NCBI GenBank assembly: GCA_003339415.1
Contig: PDHQ01000331.1
Coordinates: 1-35,208 of the forward strand
Direction of reading: 5' to 3'
Length of the DNA stretch: 35,208 nucleotides
Source: Ophiocordyceps camponoti-saundersi (nom. inval.)
Taxonomy: Eukaryota > Ascomycota > Sordariomycetes > Hypocreales > Ophiocordycipitaceae
In this document: positions 1 to 11,460 of the stretch, one piece after another
How positions within the stretch are numbered: position 1 is the stretch's first letter
How the letters are laid out: every line of letters begins with the position of its first letter
Made by a program: the position numbers and the translations under genes
Notes under the pieces: generated by a model
Databases searched by the model: none
Told to the model about the DNA's origin: nothing
The model's input: only the letters and a program-made list of their open reading frames with translations

Positions 1-46
1 CTAACGCGCTTACTCCTTTCCTCCTTTATAATAAACTAAACTCTAA

Positions 47-69
47 TATATATATATATATATATATAT
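47..69. repeat. (TA)n microsatellite
   Basis: An uninterrupted run of about eleven TA units. Simple TA tracts recur in the window (for example 9838-9862 and 21380-21400) and fit TA enrichment by RIP. Confidence 0.8.
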
Positions 70-1949
70 CGGCTTATAATAACTAACCTAAGATAATACT
101 ATAGTAATCCCGGAATCCGATATTATAGTTTAGCGCGGGAAGAAGGATACCCCTAGCGAGTATAGCAGATACCTTAGGGGCGTAACTTTTTATTTAACTA
201 TAGCTTTTAGATAATATAAGGGGTGATTTCTAGCTTTTTAGGGATAAGTTAGATAGTAATTCTTTATAGAGAAAGCGATAAGAAGTCGGATTTTTATATA
301 AAGATAAGAGGAATAAGGGAAAAGAAGGAGGGAACTATTTCACCGAAAATAGAAAATTATAAAAGAAGTGCATAAATTAGTAATTTATAATATTAAATTC
401 TAGTATTTAAAATAAGGTTATAATTCCGTTTAGTAGAGTTTTGCTATAAGTTCTCTTTAAGACTTGACTTACGATTTACGACTTTTAGGATAGCTATAAA
501 GATAAGGTTAAGAACTAATTATTAGTTAATTCCTTCCTCCCTCGACGGAAACTAATCTATACTATATATTTAGTATCGTGATAATTCCTATCCTATCTTA
601 ACCGCCTTTTATATTCCCGTCATTATAAACTCTAAAGGGAAAAAAAGGGTTCCGGAACTATTTAATTTAACCGTTTCTATGCCCTTCGTTTCACCCTAAG
701 TAAGGCTAACGCATATCTTTCTTTATCGTCTCTGCCACCGCTGCTAAAGTATCTATCTATAATATATATATATATTTCCGTATTTATACCTATAAAAAAA
801 AGTATTAAAGAAATTATATAGGGTTTTATAACGTATATTTCGGTATTCTTAACGCCCTGCTATTAAAGACACGACTCGTATAGCTACTAGCACTATTTAG
901 CACGACCCCCCCCTTATTCTATATAGATTATTATTTTAGGTTAAAATAAGCATAACCGCCCTCCTCCTTTAACGTAGTTATTATTTCTTTCTTAATCTAT
1001 TAGTTCCCTCACTATACTAAAGTTATCTCTTTGCAGCCTTTTATATTTTTTTTCCTTACGTATATATATAATAGAAAAAAGAAAAGTTAGATAATTTAGT
1101 AGAAGAATTAAATTATAGCTTTTAGAAAATAAAAGTATATAAGGATAACGTCGACGATAGGTCTAACCTGCCCCGTACGTGCTAAATTAAACTCTAACTA
1201 GGCTTACTAGCGCTCGCTTTTATAAGCTACTATAAATAAATAATACTTATCTCTACTTACTTCTCCTACCCTATACTCGCTAAACGCGTAATATATCCTT
1301 CCTTTCTTTTCTTTAATATATATATTTAAATATACTTTTAATTCGTTATTTTTTCCTATATAGACTTTAGTTATACTCCCGCCTAGGTATATAATCGTAT
1401 TTTTTAATAAATATTTTTAAAAATAAACCCCTTAAACCTTCTTACTCGCGGTCTTACGTACTTTACTAACGTTAGCTATATGCTATTATTAGGCCTATAC
1501 TCCCTATAATATCCGGCATAAGCCGCTTACTCGGCTATATATACTTACTTCCCGTAAAACTCGATATACCTTCTTATAAAGTAAAATTAAATATAAATAA
1601 TACTTAGCGAAATAACTAGGAATTATAATTCGTCCTTACTACGATCTTATAATCCCCTTATATCTTTACTAGTATATCCCCTTATATATATATTTTACTA
1701 CGATTTTACCTACGAGTTTTTCTTTTTCTTTATCCTTTCTCCTTATATACGTATATACTCTTACGTGCCTATATACGATATAAAAGACTTTATTCTATAA
1801 TACGATCCTCCTTTACTACGTATATTTAAAGCTTATAGCTAGACTCTTCGGCTATTAATAAGACTTATACTAAAGATATATTACTACTAATTAGACCTAG
1901 ATCCTAGTATAGACTAGACTATAATTATAGCCTCTCCTTTAGCGACTTC
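70..1949. other. Degenerate RIP DNA, no gene recognised
   Basis: About 1.9 kb of strongly CA/TG-depleted sequence with short pyrimidine-rich stretches and one C8 run near 906-913. I found no frame that stays coding-like after allowing for RIP stops, and no repeat shared with the rest of the window. Confidence 0.5.
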
Positions 1950-2690
1950 GACTATTACGAATATATTATAGGAATTACGTGCTATAATAATCTAACTATA
2001 TTCGTAAATCCTTTATTTTTAAGATTAGTTAAACCCTTCCCCTTACTTAGAGGCTAATAGGACTCGTAGTAAAGGATTAACTGCCTTACGGAATACCGCT
2101 CGAACTTTTTAACTTAGCGGCAAGGCCTCTTATAAACCCTTCTAGCTATTTGCCCCGGTAAGATAGCTAAATACCGAAACTTAGGGGCGTTTAACGACTT
2201 TAAATATATACTCCCTCCTAATTATACTACTTAGTTTCGGGAAAAGCTTAGGACTATTATAATTTCCCTTAATAGTCCCGAAAGCTTTATAAGTAGGACG
2301 GAATATAAGAGTATCTTTTACTATTAATAGTTAGGTTTAGGTTAATTATACTACTCCCTATACTTATACCCGTTATAATACGGGAGTAGATACCCGTTTC
2401 CCTTATAGTTTTCGTTTTGCTAGAATACGTAGCGAAGCGCCTCGCTCCCGTGCCTATTCCCGTTTCCCCCGTCCCTCTTATTAATATCTAAGTCTATAAG
2501 GCGGGTTCGGTACGCAAATACCTAAATATTACGTTAGTTATCTACCTTATCGTGAAATTACTTAGAATAATACTAATAGAAACTAAGAATTACTATCCTA
2601 TCCCTACTAGGATTTCCACCTACCCCCTAGCCTTTATTAGTACGTGCCCCTAACTATTTTACTAGGATTTCGCCTACTATAGTTTTTCTC
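1950..2690 (+). pseudogene. Coding-like tract, possibly Gag-like, unassigned
   Basis: From about 1950 to 2330 one plus frame reads as protein once TAA/TAG are taken as Gln/Trp; near 2330 the coding character moves to another frame, which runs to about 2690. The first part is hydrophilic and helix-like; the second is rich in Arg, Pro, Tyr and Gln. That order is seen in retroelement Gag proteins, but I see no zinc knuckle, protease or reverse transcriptase motif, so Gag is only a guess. The shift of frame implies an indel. Neighbouring sequence gives no help. Confidence 0.27.
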
Positions 2691-3536
2691 TTTTCCCTCC
2701 TTCTTCGTAGCCTAAAATCTTTATTTATAGTGCTAATACTATTATTTACTTAATATCTCCTTTCCGTAATAACGTTTAGTAAACGTAGCTACTATAATAT
2801 TTATATTATATTAACTAACTAAGTATTCTTATACCCCTTAAAAAATTCTTTACTAAATTTTCCGATTTTCTCCCTATAGCGCCTTCTTATCCCCGTCGCT
2901 ATTCTCTAAAAACGTATAACCGCGATAACGGCACGGTCTTATAAAACCTAACTATATCTAATAAGTCGTTACTCTATTAACCTTTCTATTCCGTATATCC
3001 GAATATTAAAATAAAAGCTAAATATTATAAAAGAAACTCTAAAACCGATATTAAGCTTAAAAAGAATAATACTAAACCCGATATAAAGACGATAAATACT
3101 AGGGTTAAAAAATAATCTAAACCTATATCTATAAGCTATACTTTTTATTCTCCTTATCTCCCTTCCTTTTTATATTATATACCTGCTAATTATAAGCTTT
3201 ATTTAAAAACTAGCCCCTTCCGCTTTTTAAAATAACTAATAATTAGTTAGGTCGCCTCCGTAATATTACGCTTCTAAGTATTAAGGTTAAAAATATTCCG
3301 ACTATCTATATTAAAAAATCGTTAAAAAATAAATTATCTCCTTCTTCTAATAAAAAGCTAGCGTTTAAAAAAGCTAAGCGAAATAGTTTACTTAAAGAAG
3401 TAATCTAGGTGCTACTATTATAAAACTCTAAAGCTAGCCTTCCCTTTATTATACTACGTTTTATAACTATATGCTAATATATATCTTATAAGTAATAGTA
3501 GCGGATACCTATAGCGCGTAACTATTAAGTTTAGTA
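2691..3536. other. Degenerate RIP DNA upstream of the RRP5 fragment
   Basis: Heavily mutated sequence with Lys/Asn-rich open stretches (for example about 3010-3110). It could be further degraded RRP5, since earlier S1 domains would be expected here in an unbroken copy, but I could not recognise any. Confidence 0.35.
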
Positions 3537-4350
3537 ACGGTTACCTTATAGCCGGCAACGTCCGTAAGGTTAAAAAGTATAGCGTATTTATTATTATTAA
3601 TAACTCGGCTAACGTTAGCGGCCTATATTATAGTAGTTAGACGGCCGATAATCCGGTTAAGGATATAACTAAATTATATAAAGCGCGGGATATCGTTAAA
3701 TATAAAATACTTAACGTTAACGCGTAGAAGCGGAAGTTTAGCCTTAGCCTTAACTAGTCGCTTTTTAAGATAAAGATAGTAATATAGCTTATCCGCACTT
3801 AGATAAGGATAATAAAGGTGCTGCTCTTATCGATAGCGATATAGATATAGATAACGTTATCTTAAAGTTATAAAAAAGCGATAACTAAGTAACGGAGAAT
3901 ATAAGCGATATAGAAGGAGAGTAAAATAACGCTAAACTTTAAATTAGCGGCGGCGGTCTCGGGGCGCCTAAGAAAATCTTATAGGCTACCTACCCGCTTT
4001 ACTTATCCTACTCTAAACTTAGCTCTAATAAGGAGCCTAGCTTTAGCGGTAAATAGCTAGCGTAACGAAAAAGAAGAAGAAGGCTTTAGTTAAGGTTTAT
4101 AGGACGATTACGCTTAACGCGTATGCCCCGTAAATAGCAAGCGACTACGAGCGGCTACTCCTTAGCTAGGCTTAGTTATTAGCGCTATTTATCGCGTATA
4201 TATCTTTTTAGATATACGTAAGCGAGCTGCCTAAGGCGCGCGAGGTAGCGGGGTATGCGATTAAGACTATTAGCGTGCGGGAAGAGAGCGAGAAGCTAAA
4301 CGTCTAGGTTACCTATCTTAACCTTATAGTTATATTTCCGGAGGTAGGCG
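3537..4350 (+). pseudogene. RRP5: RRP5 (S1/HAT rRNA biogenesis factor) fragment, RIP-mutated
   Basis: RRP5 is a nucleolar protein for 18S and 5.8S rRNA processing, with a run of S1 RNA-binding domains followed by C-terminal HAT/TPR repeats. Three pieces appear in the expected order. An S1 domain at about 3537-3770 includes the stretches SANVSGL, KLYKARDIVK and EKRKFSLSL. An acidic Asp/Ser/Glu linker follows at about 3780-3960, ending in AKL-ISGGG as RRP5 does before its HAT region. The first HAT repeat lies at about 4116-4345, with the core SDYERLLL, then KAREVA, KTISVREESEKLNVWV and LNL. Stops are RIP-type TAG/TAA. The frame changes between the S1 end and the linker, and again before the HAT repeat. 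Homology stops near 4350, so the remaining HAT repeats are missing. This is a dead duplicate; a functional RRP5 must exist elsewhere because the gene is essential in fungi. Confidence 0.85.
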
Positions 4351-4469
4351 CGATTAATAGGTAGGGTACTCTAGGCGCCTAATATATAAAGGTATCTTTA
4401 TCTTAAGACGCTTAAATAATACGCCCCTGCGACTTTTAGATAATTCCCTTTTAGCGATTCTTTATACTA

Positions 4470-5510
4470 CTATTTACTATTTATATTTCCTTTTTATACT
4501 CTTGCTTATATTACCTTATAACTTTAGCGACGTATTATACTTCGTCCTAGGACGTGCTTATTAGCTCTAGCCGTCTCGATAAAGTTCGCTATAGTTCCGT
4601 CTAATAATTCGGAAGACCCGCTCTTATTATAGGAATTCCCTATAACGATATAATTAGCGTATCGGTTCCTAAACGCCCCGTATATAATAATATAGTTATA
4701 GAACGCCCGGGGCACCCTATTATTATAATAATAGCGGCATCGATTAACCACCTCCTTATAACTAGCTACTATAATACTTTATATCTAGTCGCACTACCTA
4801 AAAAGGCGAGTAATATATATCTAATCCGTATTATTCGGGTTATTAATAACTACCGTAAGAGTTATATTTCTTTTCGGCGGCATAGCTACTACCTAGCTCT
4901 CCTAGTTTTATTTTACCTTATTATTTCCCGCTTTTCCGAAACGAATTTCTCCTAAATTTACGTTTATTATATAGCACTTAAGTTTCTCGGCGGAATCTGC
5001 CGATATCGTTCCTAGCGTATAGTAAAGCTTCCCGTTATATACGCTCTTCGTAATTTACCTAAACGGGGATCCTAAGAAGTTTACCGCTATATAAGTCTCA
5101 GACGACGATATTTCGTAATCTCGATATAATAATAACCCTCGAGAAATCGTAAAATACTTAAAAAGCGTGCGCGAGGGAAAAAATACTAAATGCTACCCGT
5201 TTCTAATAATAAATAGAGTAAACTTAACGGAGAGAGGATTTTTTTCCACGCCGTATAACTAATTTCTATATTTTATATATATACGGCTTCGATTACTAAG
5301 TCGTTACGTATTTATTCCCCTATTATATTTATAAGTTACGATCTCTTCCCTTTAGATACCTCCTCTATTATTTTACGAGTATTCTTATCTTTTACGCCCG
5401 ATTCTATATACCGTCTTTATAGCTATATTACTTTAGATAGACTTCGCTACTTACCCACGTGCTTTTCTCTACTAACTAATTAAAACCTAGGATTATAACA
5501 CCCGCGCGTT
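4470..5510 (-). pseudogene. Family R gene, copy 1 (best preserved)
   Basis: I do not recognise this protein. In the minus strand a single frame can be followed from about 5150 down to 4524 with only RIP-type stops, and its last 75 codons (4751-4524) are unbroken. Conserved points shared with the other copies are FLGSPFR followed by Ile, a short LYYTLGT segment, INNP near the middle, IIVASYKEVVNR, and GAFRNRYANYIVIGN near the end. The protein would be roughly 210 or more residues, basic and without obvious membrane segments. Upstream DNA (about 5200-5510) is shared with copy 3 and includes Lys/Arg-rich coding-like sequence. It follows directly after the RRP5 fragment. Function unknown: possibly a transposon-borne gene, since it is repeated and RIP-mutated. 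Confidence 0.6.
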
Positions 5511-6489
5511 AATAGAATACTACGAGTAGAAGTATATAGAAATAATATAATATCTTAAGTCTTATCTAAAAATATAGTAGAGAACGGTATAGTCTTTATA
5601 AGTAGCGAGTATAAATAATAACGCTATAATTTTACCGCTTAGCTATATACCCTAAACTACTTTATAGCGATTATTTCCTTTTTAGGATTTTTAGTTATTA
5701 CTTATAAGACTAACACTTACTTTTAAGCTATAAAGGAAGCACCTTCTAATTTACGTATATATAATACTTTCTAAGTATATTATACTTATACGATAACGAC
5801 GATTAAGGTACATACTATCGCTACGATTCTATTATAAAGTAATAGTAGCACTAATAAAAGTATTAATATTCCTAATACTATAACTAGGATAATAACTCTA
5901 CTAGGTCTATATTACTAAACTAGGCCCTTAAAGAGAGTTAGCAGCGTTAACTAAGTAAGAGGGATACCTATAAGGTAGGTCGTATAATAGATTCCCCTCT
6001 AGACCGCTATATAATAAGCGATAAAGAACCTATAATAATCGCCGTTAATAAATAGGTTTATAACGCCTTGTTTTTTAATACCGAATATAACTCCTTATAA
6101 AAGTAGAGATATAGCACGCTTATAGTCGAAAGGAAACGCGCTTTACTAAATAGTTAGATAAGCTAATAAATATAACCGAGTCCTGCTAACTATATAATAA
6201 GCCTCCTCGCTAGTCGAATATATAGCTTTTATATACCGATCGAAACGCTAAATAACGATACTCGAAATATTATCTTAATACCCTAACTATCTCCTCTACT
6301 TACCTAGAGACCTAGCGTATAAAGAGCTAAACTCTTAAAGAGATTTTTAGTATATACCTTACGACGCGATTTAAGAGCATCGTGCGCGGTAATTTAGTAA
6401 TAAAACGCGTCCTTACCCGGCTTATTTAATACCTATAAATAGTATACTTTTAAGATTCTTAGAAGATTCCCCTTTAGGCACTTTTCTTA
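5511..6489 (+). other. Spacer with a degenerate plus-strand coding tract
   Basis: Most of this spacer is AT-rich RIP DNA. From about 6017 to 6399 one plus frame is coding-like if TAA/TAG are read as Gln, with segments such as LLASRIYSFYIP and KLLKRFLVYTLRRDLRA. I do not recognise it and no second copy was seen in the window. Confidence 0.33.
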
Positions 6490-7620
6490 TTATAACTTAC
6501 TATCTATATTCTTTTAGTATACTCCTCCTTTCGCTACCTTATAACCTTAGGCACTTATAATATATCCCGCTAGGACGCGGCTAGCTGCTCTAAGCCCCTA
6601 TTTAATATCTAAATAGTTCTTTTTAGGTAATCTAGCGATTTACCCTTATTCCTAATATATAGAGTTCCTATAACGATATAATTAGCATATCGATCCCTAA
6701 ACTCCCCCGTAACCCTAATATAGTTTACGAACGCCTAGTATACGCTTTTATTACTATATCCGTAATATCGTCTAATTACCTCTCTATAATTAGCTATTAT
6801 AATCCCCTATATCTAGTTAGGTATCCTAAGAATATTAGCGATATATCTCTTATCTATATTATTCCGGTTATTAAGAGGTATAATAATACTTAAGTTCTTT
6901 TTCGCAGGTAAGGCTATTACCCTCTCCTCGCTATCCTATTTTTTCTTAGTATTTTTCGCTTTCCCTAAATAACTATTTAATAGACTTATATTCGTCGCAC
7001 GATATTTAAGCCTTATAGCAGAGTTTGCCGATATCGTTTCTAGGCTATAGAAGATCTCCTCCTCCCTAACGGTCTTCTTAATCCTCCTAAACGGCGATCC
7101 CGGGAAATCTACGTCCGCGGGAGTCTGCTACGCGGATATCTTATAATCTCGAGGAAAAGATAACCCTTAGGATATAGAAGAATACCTAAAGGGCGGCTAC
7201 GAGAACGGAAAACCGAAGATTTTACCCTCTCCTTACGATAAATAGAGTAAAGTTAACGATAGGAGTATTTTTCGGGCTATACGATAAATCTCGATACCTC
7301 GCAGGATTTAGAAGAAAATATAAATCGCTATTATAAGAAAGGAAACGAAGACTTTAACGTCTCTATAATAGTAAATAAAGTAAACTTAACGAGAGAGGAT
7401 TCCCTACGCGGTATAACGAATATCCTAATTTTTATATATTTATACCTTAAATTACTAATTTCTTACGCTTTTATTCTTTCTCTAACTTTTAAAGTTACGA
7501 TTTTTTCCTTTTAAACGCTTTTCCTATATTTTTCTACCGTTCTCTATCTACGCTAAAAGAATCTATATAATAACTCTTTAGACTACCTACTTAGAATATA
7601 CTTCGGTACCTTCTTATATT
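6490..7620 (-). pseudogene. Family R gene, copy 2
   Basis: Minus-strand paralogue of the gene at 4470-5510. The best block lies around 6865-6660 on the plus coordinates and carries NQIQGII, then VTGEFRDRYANYIVIG, aligned with the same places in copies 1 and 3. The 3' flank (about 6540-6600) also matches copies 1 and 3. Its upstream region (7481-7760 and beyond) differs from copies 1 and 3 but returns in inverted orientation upstream of copy 4, so copies 2 and 4 form a head-to-head pair with shared promoters or flanks. Stops are RIP-type. Function unknown. Confidence 0.58.
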
Positions 7621-8093
7621 CGACCTAAACCGACTAATTAGCTTTCGAGATTAGCGGACCTATTATTAATAGTCTAACTAATAGGCTTACTAGATTACTA
7701 TACTAGCAGTACGTACTACCGGTACGTACCTGCTATTCGATTTTTCGAGTTTTTTTTTTAGTATTATATTATTTTTCTTCCCTCTCTCTTATAGCTTTAG
7801 TGTTTTTTCCTCAGCTTTCTGCCTCTTTTTTAGCACTAATAGTTTCTCCTTTTCTAGGTCTAGTTTTCCCTATCCCCGGAGGGTATATATTAGGGGTGGT
7901 AGAAAGGGTACTAAGGGCGTATATACGATATATAGAAGCATAGTTTACTGCGAGGGTTAGACTATATGCCTCCGAAGGGTTAGACGATTCTCCTTTATAT
8001 ATCGACCCCTATTCCTAGTACCTTTATTCTTATATTTCCCCTCTTATTTTAGGTGCGCCGGCCTTATACTAAGATACCTATACCTAGAAGGTA
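7481..8093 (+). repeat. Large inverted repeat, left arm
   Basis: This segment matches the reverse complement of about 9880-10620. Shared landmarks are the GTACGTAC-rich block (7710-7728, right arm 10388-10412), the Lys-rich coding block seen as TTTTTTC/CTTTTT strings (7760-7860, right arm about 10085-10200), CCCCGGAGGG (7875-7884, right arm 10081-10096) and GCCGGCCTTATA (8058-8069, right arm 9900-9911). The right arm carries about 170 bp extra (10205-10375). The arms differ at many C/T and G/A sites, as expected from RIP on both copies. Confidence 0.72.
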
Positions 8094-8439
8094 TATATAC
8101 TAGGGATTAGCCTAACCTAGGTAGGTAGACGGAATATAGTTTTATTTATCTATTAAGTTTATATTTTAGTATTCCTTCTATCCGCGCTATCTAGTATACC
8201 CGATAAATACCTATAGATAGTATATATATAGGTAGCTACCTGGCAGGCACTTATATAACCTAGCTAGCGGGCCCCTTTTTCTTCCCCCGTAGCTACGTAG
8301 CCTAAGCTTAGCCTCCTTATTATTATACTTATATATATATATTTTACTTCTTCGTTACTTTATTATAGTAATAATCTCCTTATAAGAGCTATTATAGTAT
8401 GCCTTTACTATTTAAGACTCTTTATCTTTAGTAACTTCC
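8094..8439. other. Spacer between inverted-repeat arm and family R copy 3
   Basis: No gene seen. Around 8235-8290 CA/TG are slightly better kept (CTGGCAGGCAC). A TA-rich tract sits near 8328-8342. Confidence 0.4.
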
Positions 8440-9640
8440 TTTATTATTATATTCTATTAATATTTATTTTCTATACCCCTCCCTACGCGCTATTATAACC
8501 TTAGCTATCTATTATATATCCTGCCGGGACGCGTCTAATACTTCTAAGCCTCCGAATAGATATCGAAACCGTTCCCTTCTAAGGAACCAGAGGACTCTAA
8601 TACGCTCTTATAGTATAGATTTCTTATAACGATATAATTAGTATATCGATCTCTAAAGGCCCCGGTAACCTTAATATATTCGTAGAATAGCCGGGGCACG
8701 CTTTTATCTTTATATTCCCTATATAGATTAACTACGTCTCTACGACTAGTTACTATAATCCCTTATATCTAGTTAGATATCCTAAGAAGGCGAGCGATTC
8801 GTTTCTAATCCGTAATATCCGGGTTATTAAGAGCTAGGCAAATAGTTACAGCTCTCTTCGACTTTTTAGCTATAACCCTCTCCTCGTTATCCTATTTTAT
8901 CTTATTATTTATCGCTTTTCCCTAAACTATAGCTTAAAATATTTATATTAGTAGTATACTACTTAAGTATCTCGTTAGAATTCCCCGATACCGTCTATAA
9001 TATATAGTAAAGATTGCTATTCCGGATACGCTTTCTAATCGGCCTAAATAGGGATCCGGGAAAATCGATAACCCTACGAGTCTCCGATAAAGATATCTTA
9101 TAATATAGATATAATAATAACTTTTAGGATAATATAAGATACGTAAAGGGCGAGCGCTAGAAAAAAACGAAGATTCTAGCTATTTCTTACGATAAATAGA
9201 AAGAAGTTAACGAAGGGACGATTTTTTTAGGCAGCGCGATAAATCTCGATAACCCTCGGTACGTAGAAAAACATAAGAATCCTAATCGCGAAGAAAAAAA
9301 ACGAAAATTCTACGCCTTTATAACGACGATAAATAAAGTTAAGTTAACGAGAGAGGATTTTTTTACGCGGCGCGACGAATCTCCTAAATTTATACGTTTA
9401 CGCTTCGAATTACTAATCTACGCCGCCTTTATTCCTTTGCTAATATCTAAAAGTTACGTTTTCTTACCCCTAGATACCTCCTCTGCTATTTTTCTAGTAT
9501 TTCTATCCTTAACCTTTAATTCTATATACCCTCTTTATAGCTTTATTACTTTAGATAGACTTTAGTACTTACTTATATACTTTCTTCCGTTAACTAATAA
9601 AAACCTAGGATTACGACGCCTTTCTTTATTAGCTACCTAA
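8440..9640 (-). pseudogene. Family R gene, copy 3
   Basis: Minus-strand paralogue lying between the two arms of the large inverted repeat. Upstream (about 9570-9400) a Lys/Arg-rich frame reads IAEEVSRGKK and SNSKRKRINL. Next comes the DFPGSLFR segment corresponding to FLGSPFR of copy 1, then NNPDITD, LLRISNQIQGIIV and VTGAFRDRYTNYIVI (about 8880-8620). These run in at least two frames, so small indels are present besides RIP stops. The 5' flank (9440-9640) matches copy 1 more closely than copies 2 or 4. Function unknown. Confidence 0.58.
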
Positions 9641-9879
9641 TTAGATTACTCCTATAGTTTAACTACCCTATAGTTTATACCTTGACCGGCTATAGCTTAA
9701 GACTAGTTAGCCCGTTTATATAGCCTAATAGTTTAATTTAAGAGTGCTACTAAAGCTATATATCGTATTACCGTAATAGAGTTATTAGCAAGATAAAGCA
9801 CCTCTCTTAATATTACCTACTTATTAGGTAATATATATAAATATATATATATATATATATTATATTAGCTAATAGCTTC
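9641..9879. other. Spacer with (TA)n
   Basis: Short AT-rich spacer ending in a TA-repeat tract at about 9838-9862. No coding signal recognised. Confidence 0.4.
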
Positions 9880-10620
9880 TAAGTATAGGTACCTCGGTAT
9901 AAGGCCGGCCTACCTAAAACTAGGGGGGAAATGCAGGACTAGAAGTACTAGGACTAGGGGTCAATATATAAAGGGGAATCGTCTAACCTTCTAAAGGTAT
10001 ACGGTCTAAGTCTAACCTTTACGGTAAACTATGCCTTTATATATCGTACGCCCCCGTACTTACTTCCCTACCTTTAATATACCCCCTCCGGGGCTAAGAA
10101 AAATAGGCCCGGAAAGGAAGAAACTATTAATGCTAAAAAAGAAGCAGAAAAGCCTCGGAAAAAATATACTAAAGCCTAAGAATAGAGGAAGGAAAAAATA
10201 GCTATAGAAGTGTAAATATTAAGAGGGGTCCACGTGACTAGCCCCGCCCGACCTCGCATACGACCTAGCCTAGCTATCCTAGCCTAGACTTAGCATATAT
10301 ATATAATATATATATTAGTGCACCTACCCGATAGCCTATGCCTACCTTATATTATTATAGTAAAAATTAAATATTTCGAAAAAGGGTACGTACCGATAGT
10401 ACGTACTATCGGCTAGTAATCTAGTAACCTTATTAGTTAGATTATCGATAATAGGTGCGGTGATCTCGAAAGCTAATTAGTCGGCCGAGGACGCACGTAA
10501 GAAGGTACCGAAGTATATATAAAGTAAGCGTTTTAGGGAGCGTTATAGATAGTCTTTAGCGTAGACGATAAACTATAAAAAAATATAGGAAAAGCGTTTA
10601 AAAGGAAAGTATTATAATTT
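9880..10620 (-). repeat. Large inverted repeat, right arm
   Basis: Reverse-complement partner of 7481-8093. Read on the plus strand it contains a Lys/Glu-rich coding-like stretch (about 10080-10220) with INAKKEAEKPRKK. The interval 10205-10375 has no counterpart in the left arm and keeps unusual CA/TG sites (GGGGTCCACGTGACTAGCC), so it may be a later insertion. The arm runs into the 5' end of family R copy 4. Confidence 0.7.
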
Positions 10621-11460
10621 TAAAAAATAGAAAGGAAATAATAGCGTTATAAATTAGTAGACCGGGGCCCGCTTATAAATAGAAACGAAAAATTCGGCGC
10701 GCGTAGGAAAATTCTACTATCTTTAACTTTATCTGCCCTATTATTTTAAACCCGAAAAATCGTTTTTCTTTTAGCCTTTACCGTATAGTTTATTATTCCT
10801 ATATTCTAAGGAAATATTATAATAGAGGTGCACTATCTTAAGCCGGGTAACGAGGTTATTAAGTTCTTAGGATCGCCGTTTAGCGCTATTACTATTTATA
10901 AGGGAAACGATCGAAAGATATTTTATACTCTTAGAATAAGAGACTTTAAGTTGTCTAGGAGATTTTAGTATCTTACTACCGATATAAGTAAACTTAGTAA
11001 AGTAAGAAAGGAATAGGAATAACTATTATTAGGACGCGGAAGCGCGCGTAGCGGCTATACCGCTACTTAGGAACCCGATTATCTTAATCGTATATAATCC
11101 CGCCTATATTACTTATTAGCGTCGGATTATATCGCTTTTACGCTTCCCCGACTAGCTATAGGGAATTCTTATAGTAAGCCGAGGCGAGATCGTTTATTCT
11201 TATACTAAATGCGAGGACCCGACTTTTCCGCTTACTATATACTATTATATTAAGGTCCTAGGCGTTTTCGGCGGTCGTTATACTAACTATATTATTATAA
11301 AGCGCCCCTATAATTACCCGACTAATTCGTTATTAGGAGGCTCGAGTTCCGACGGTATTATTACGAATTTATAAGCGGTTTTACGTTATGCTAGCCTTAA
11401 CCTAGCTTATTAGGTCGGTAGCCTTAGTATATTCCCTCGTATATAGATAGTATAAGGGTA
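10480..11460 (+). pseudogene. Family R gene, copy 4 (opposite orientation)
   Basis: Plus-strand paralogue of the three minus-strand genes. From about 10825 a long frame opens with FLGSPFSAI, matching FLGSPFR of copy 1, then IFYTLRIRDF (the counterpart of the LYYTLGT segment), and later VFGGRYTNYIIIKRPYN, matching GAFRNRYANYIVIGN. The segment GGSSSDGIITNL agrees with SSELLDGTIANF of copy 1. Stops are RIP-type TAG/TAA. A Lys-rich upstream tract (10520-10640) resembles the basic N-terminal segment of copy 3. The 5' flank is shared with copy 2 as an inverted repeat. Function unknown; the repeated, inverted arrangement suggests mobile-element cargo or a transposon gene. Confidence 0.58.
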
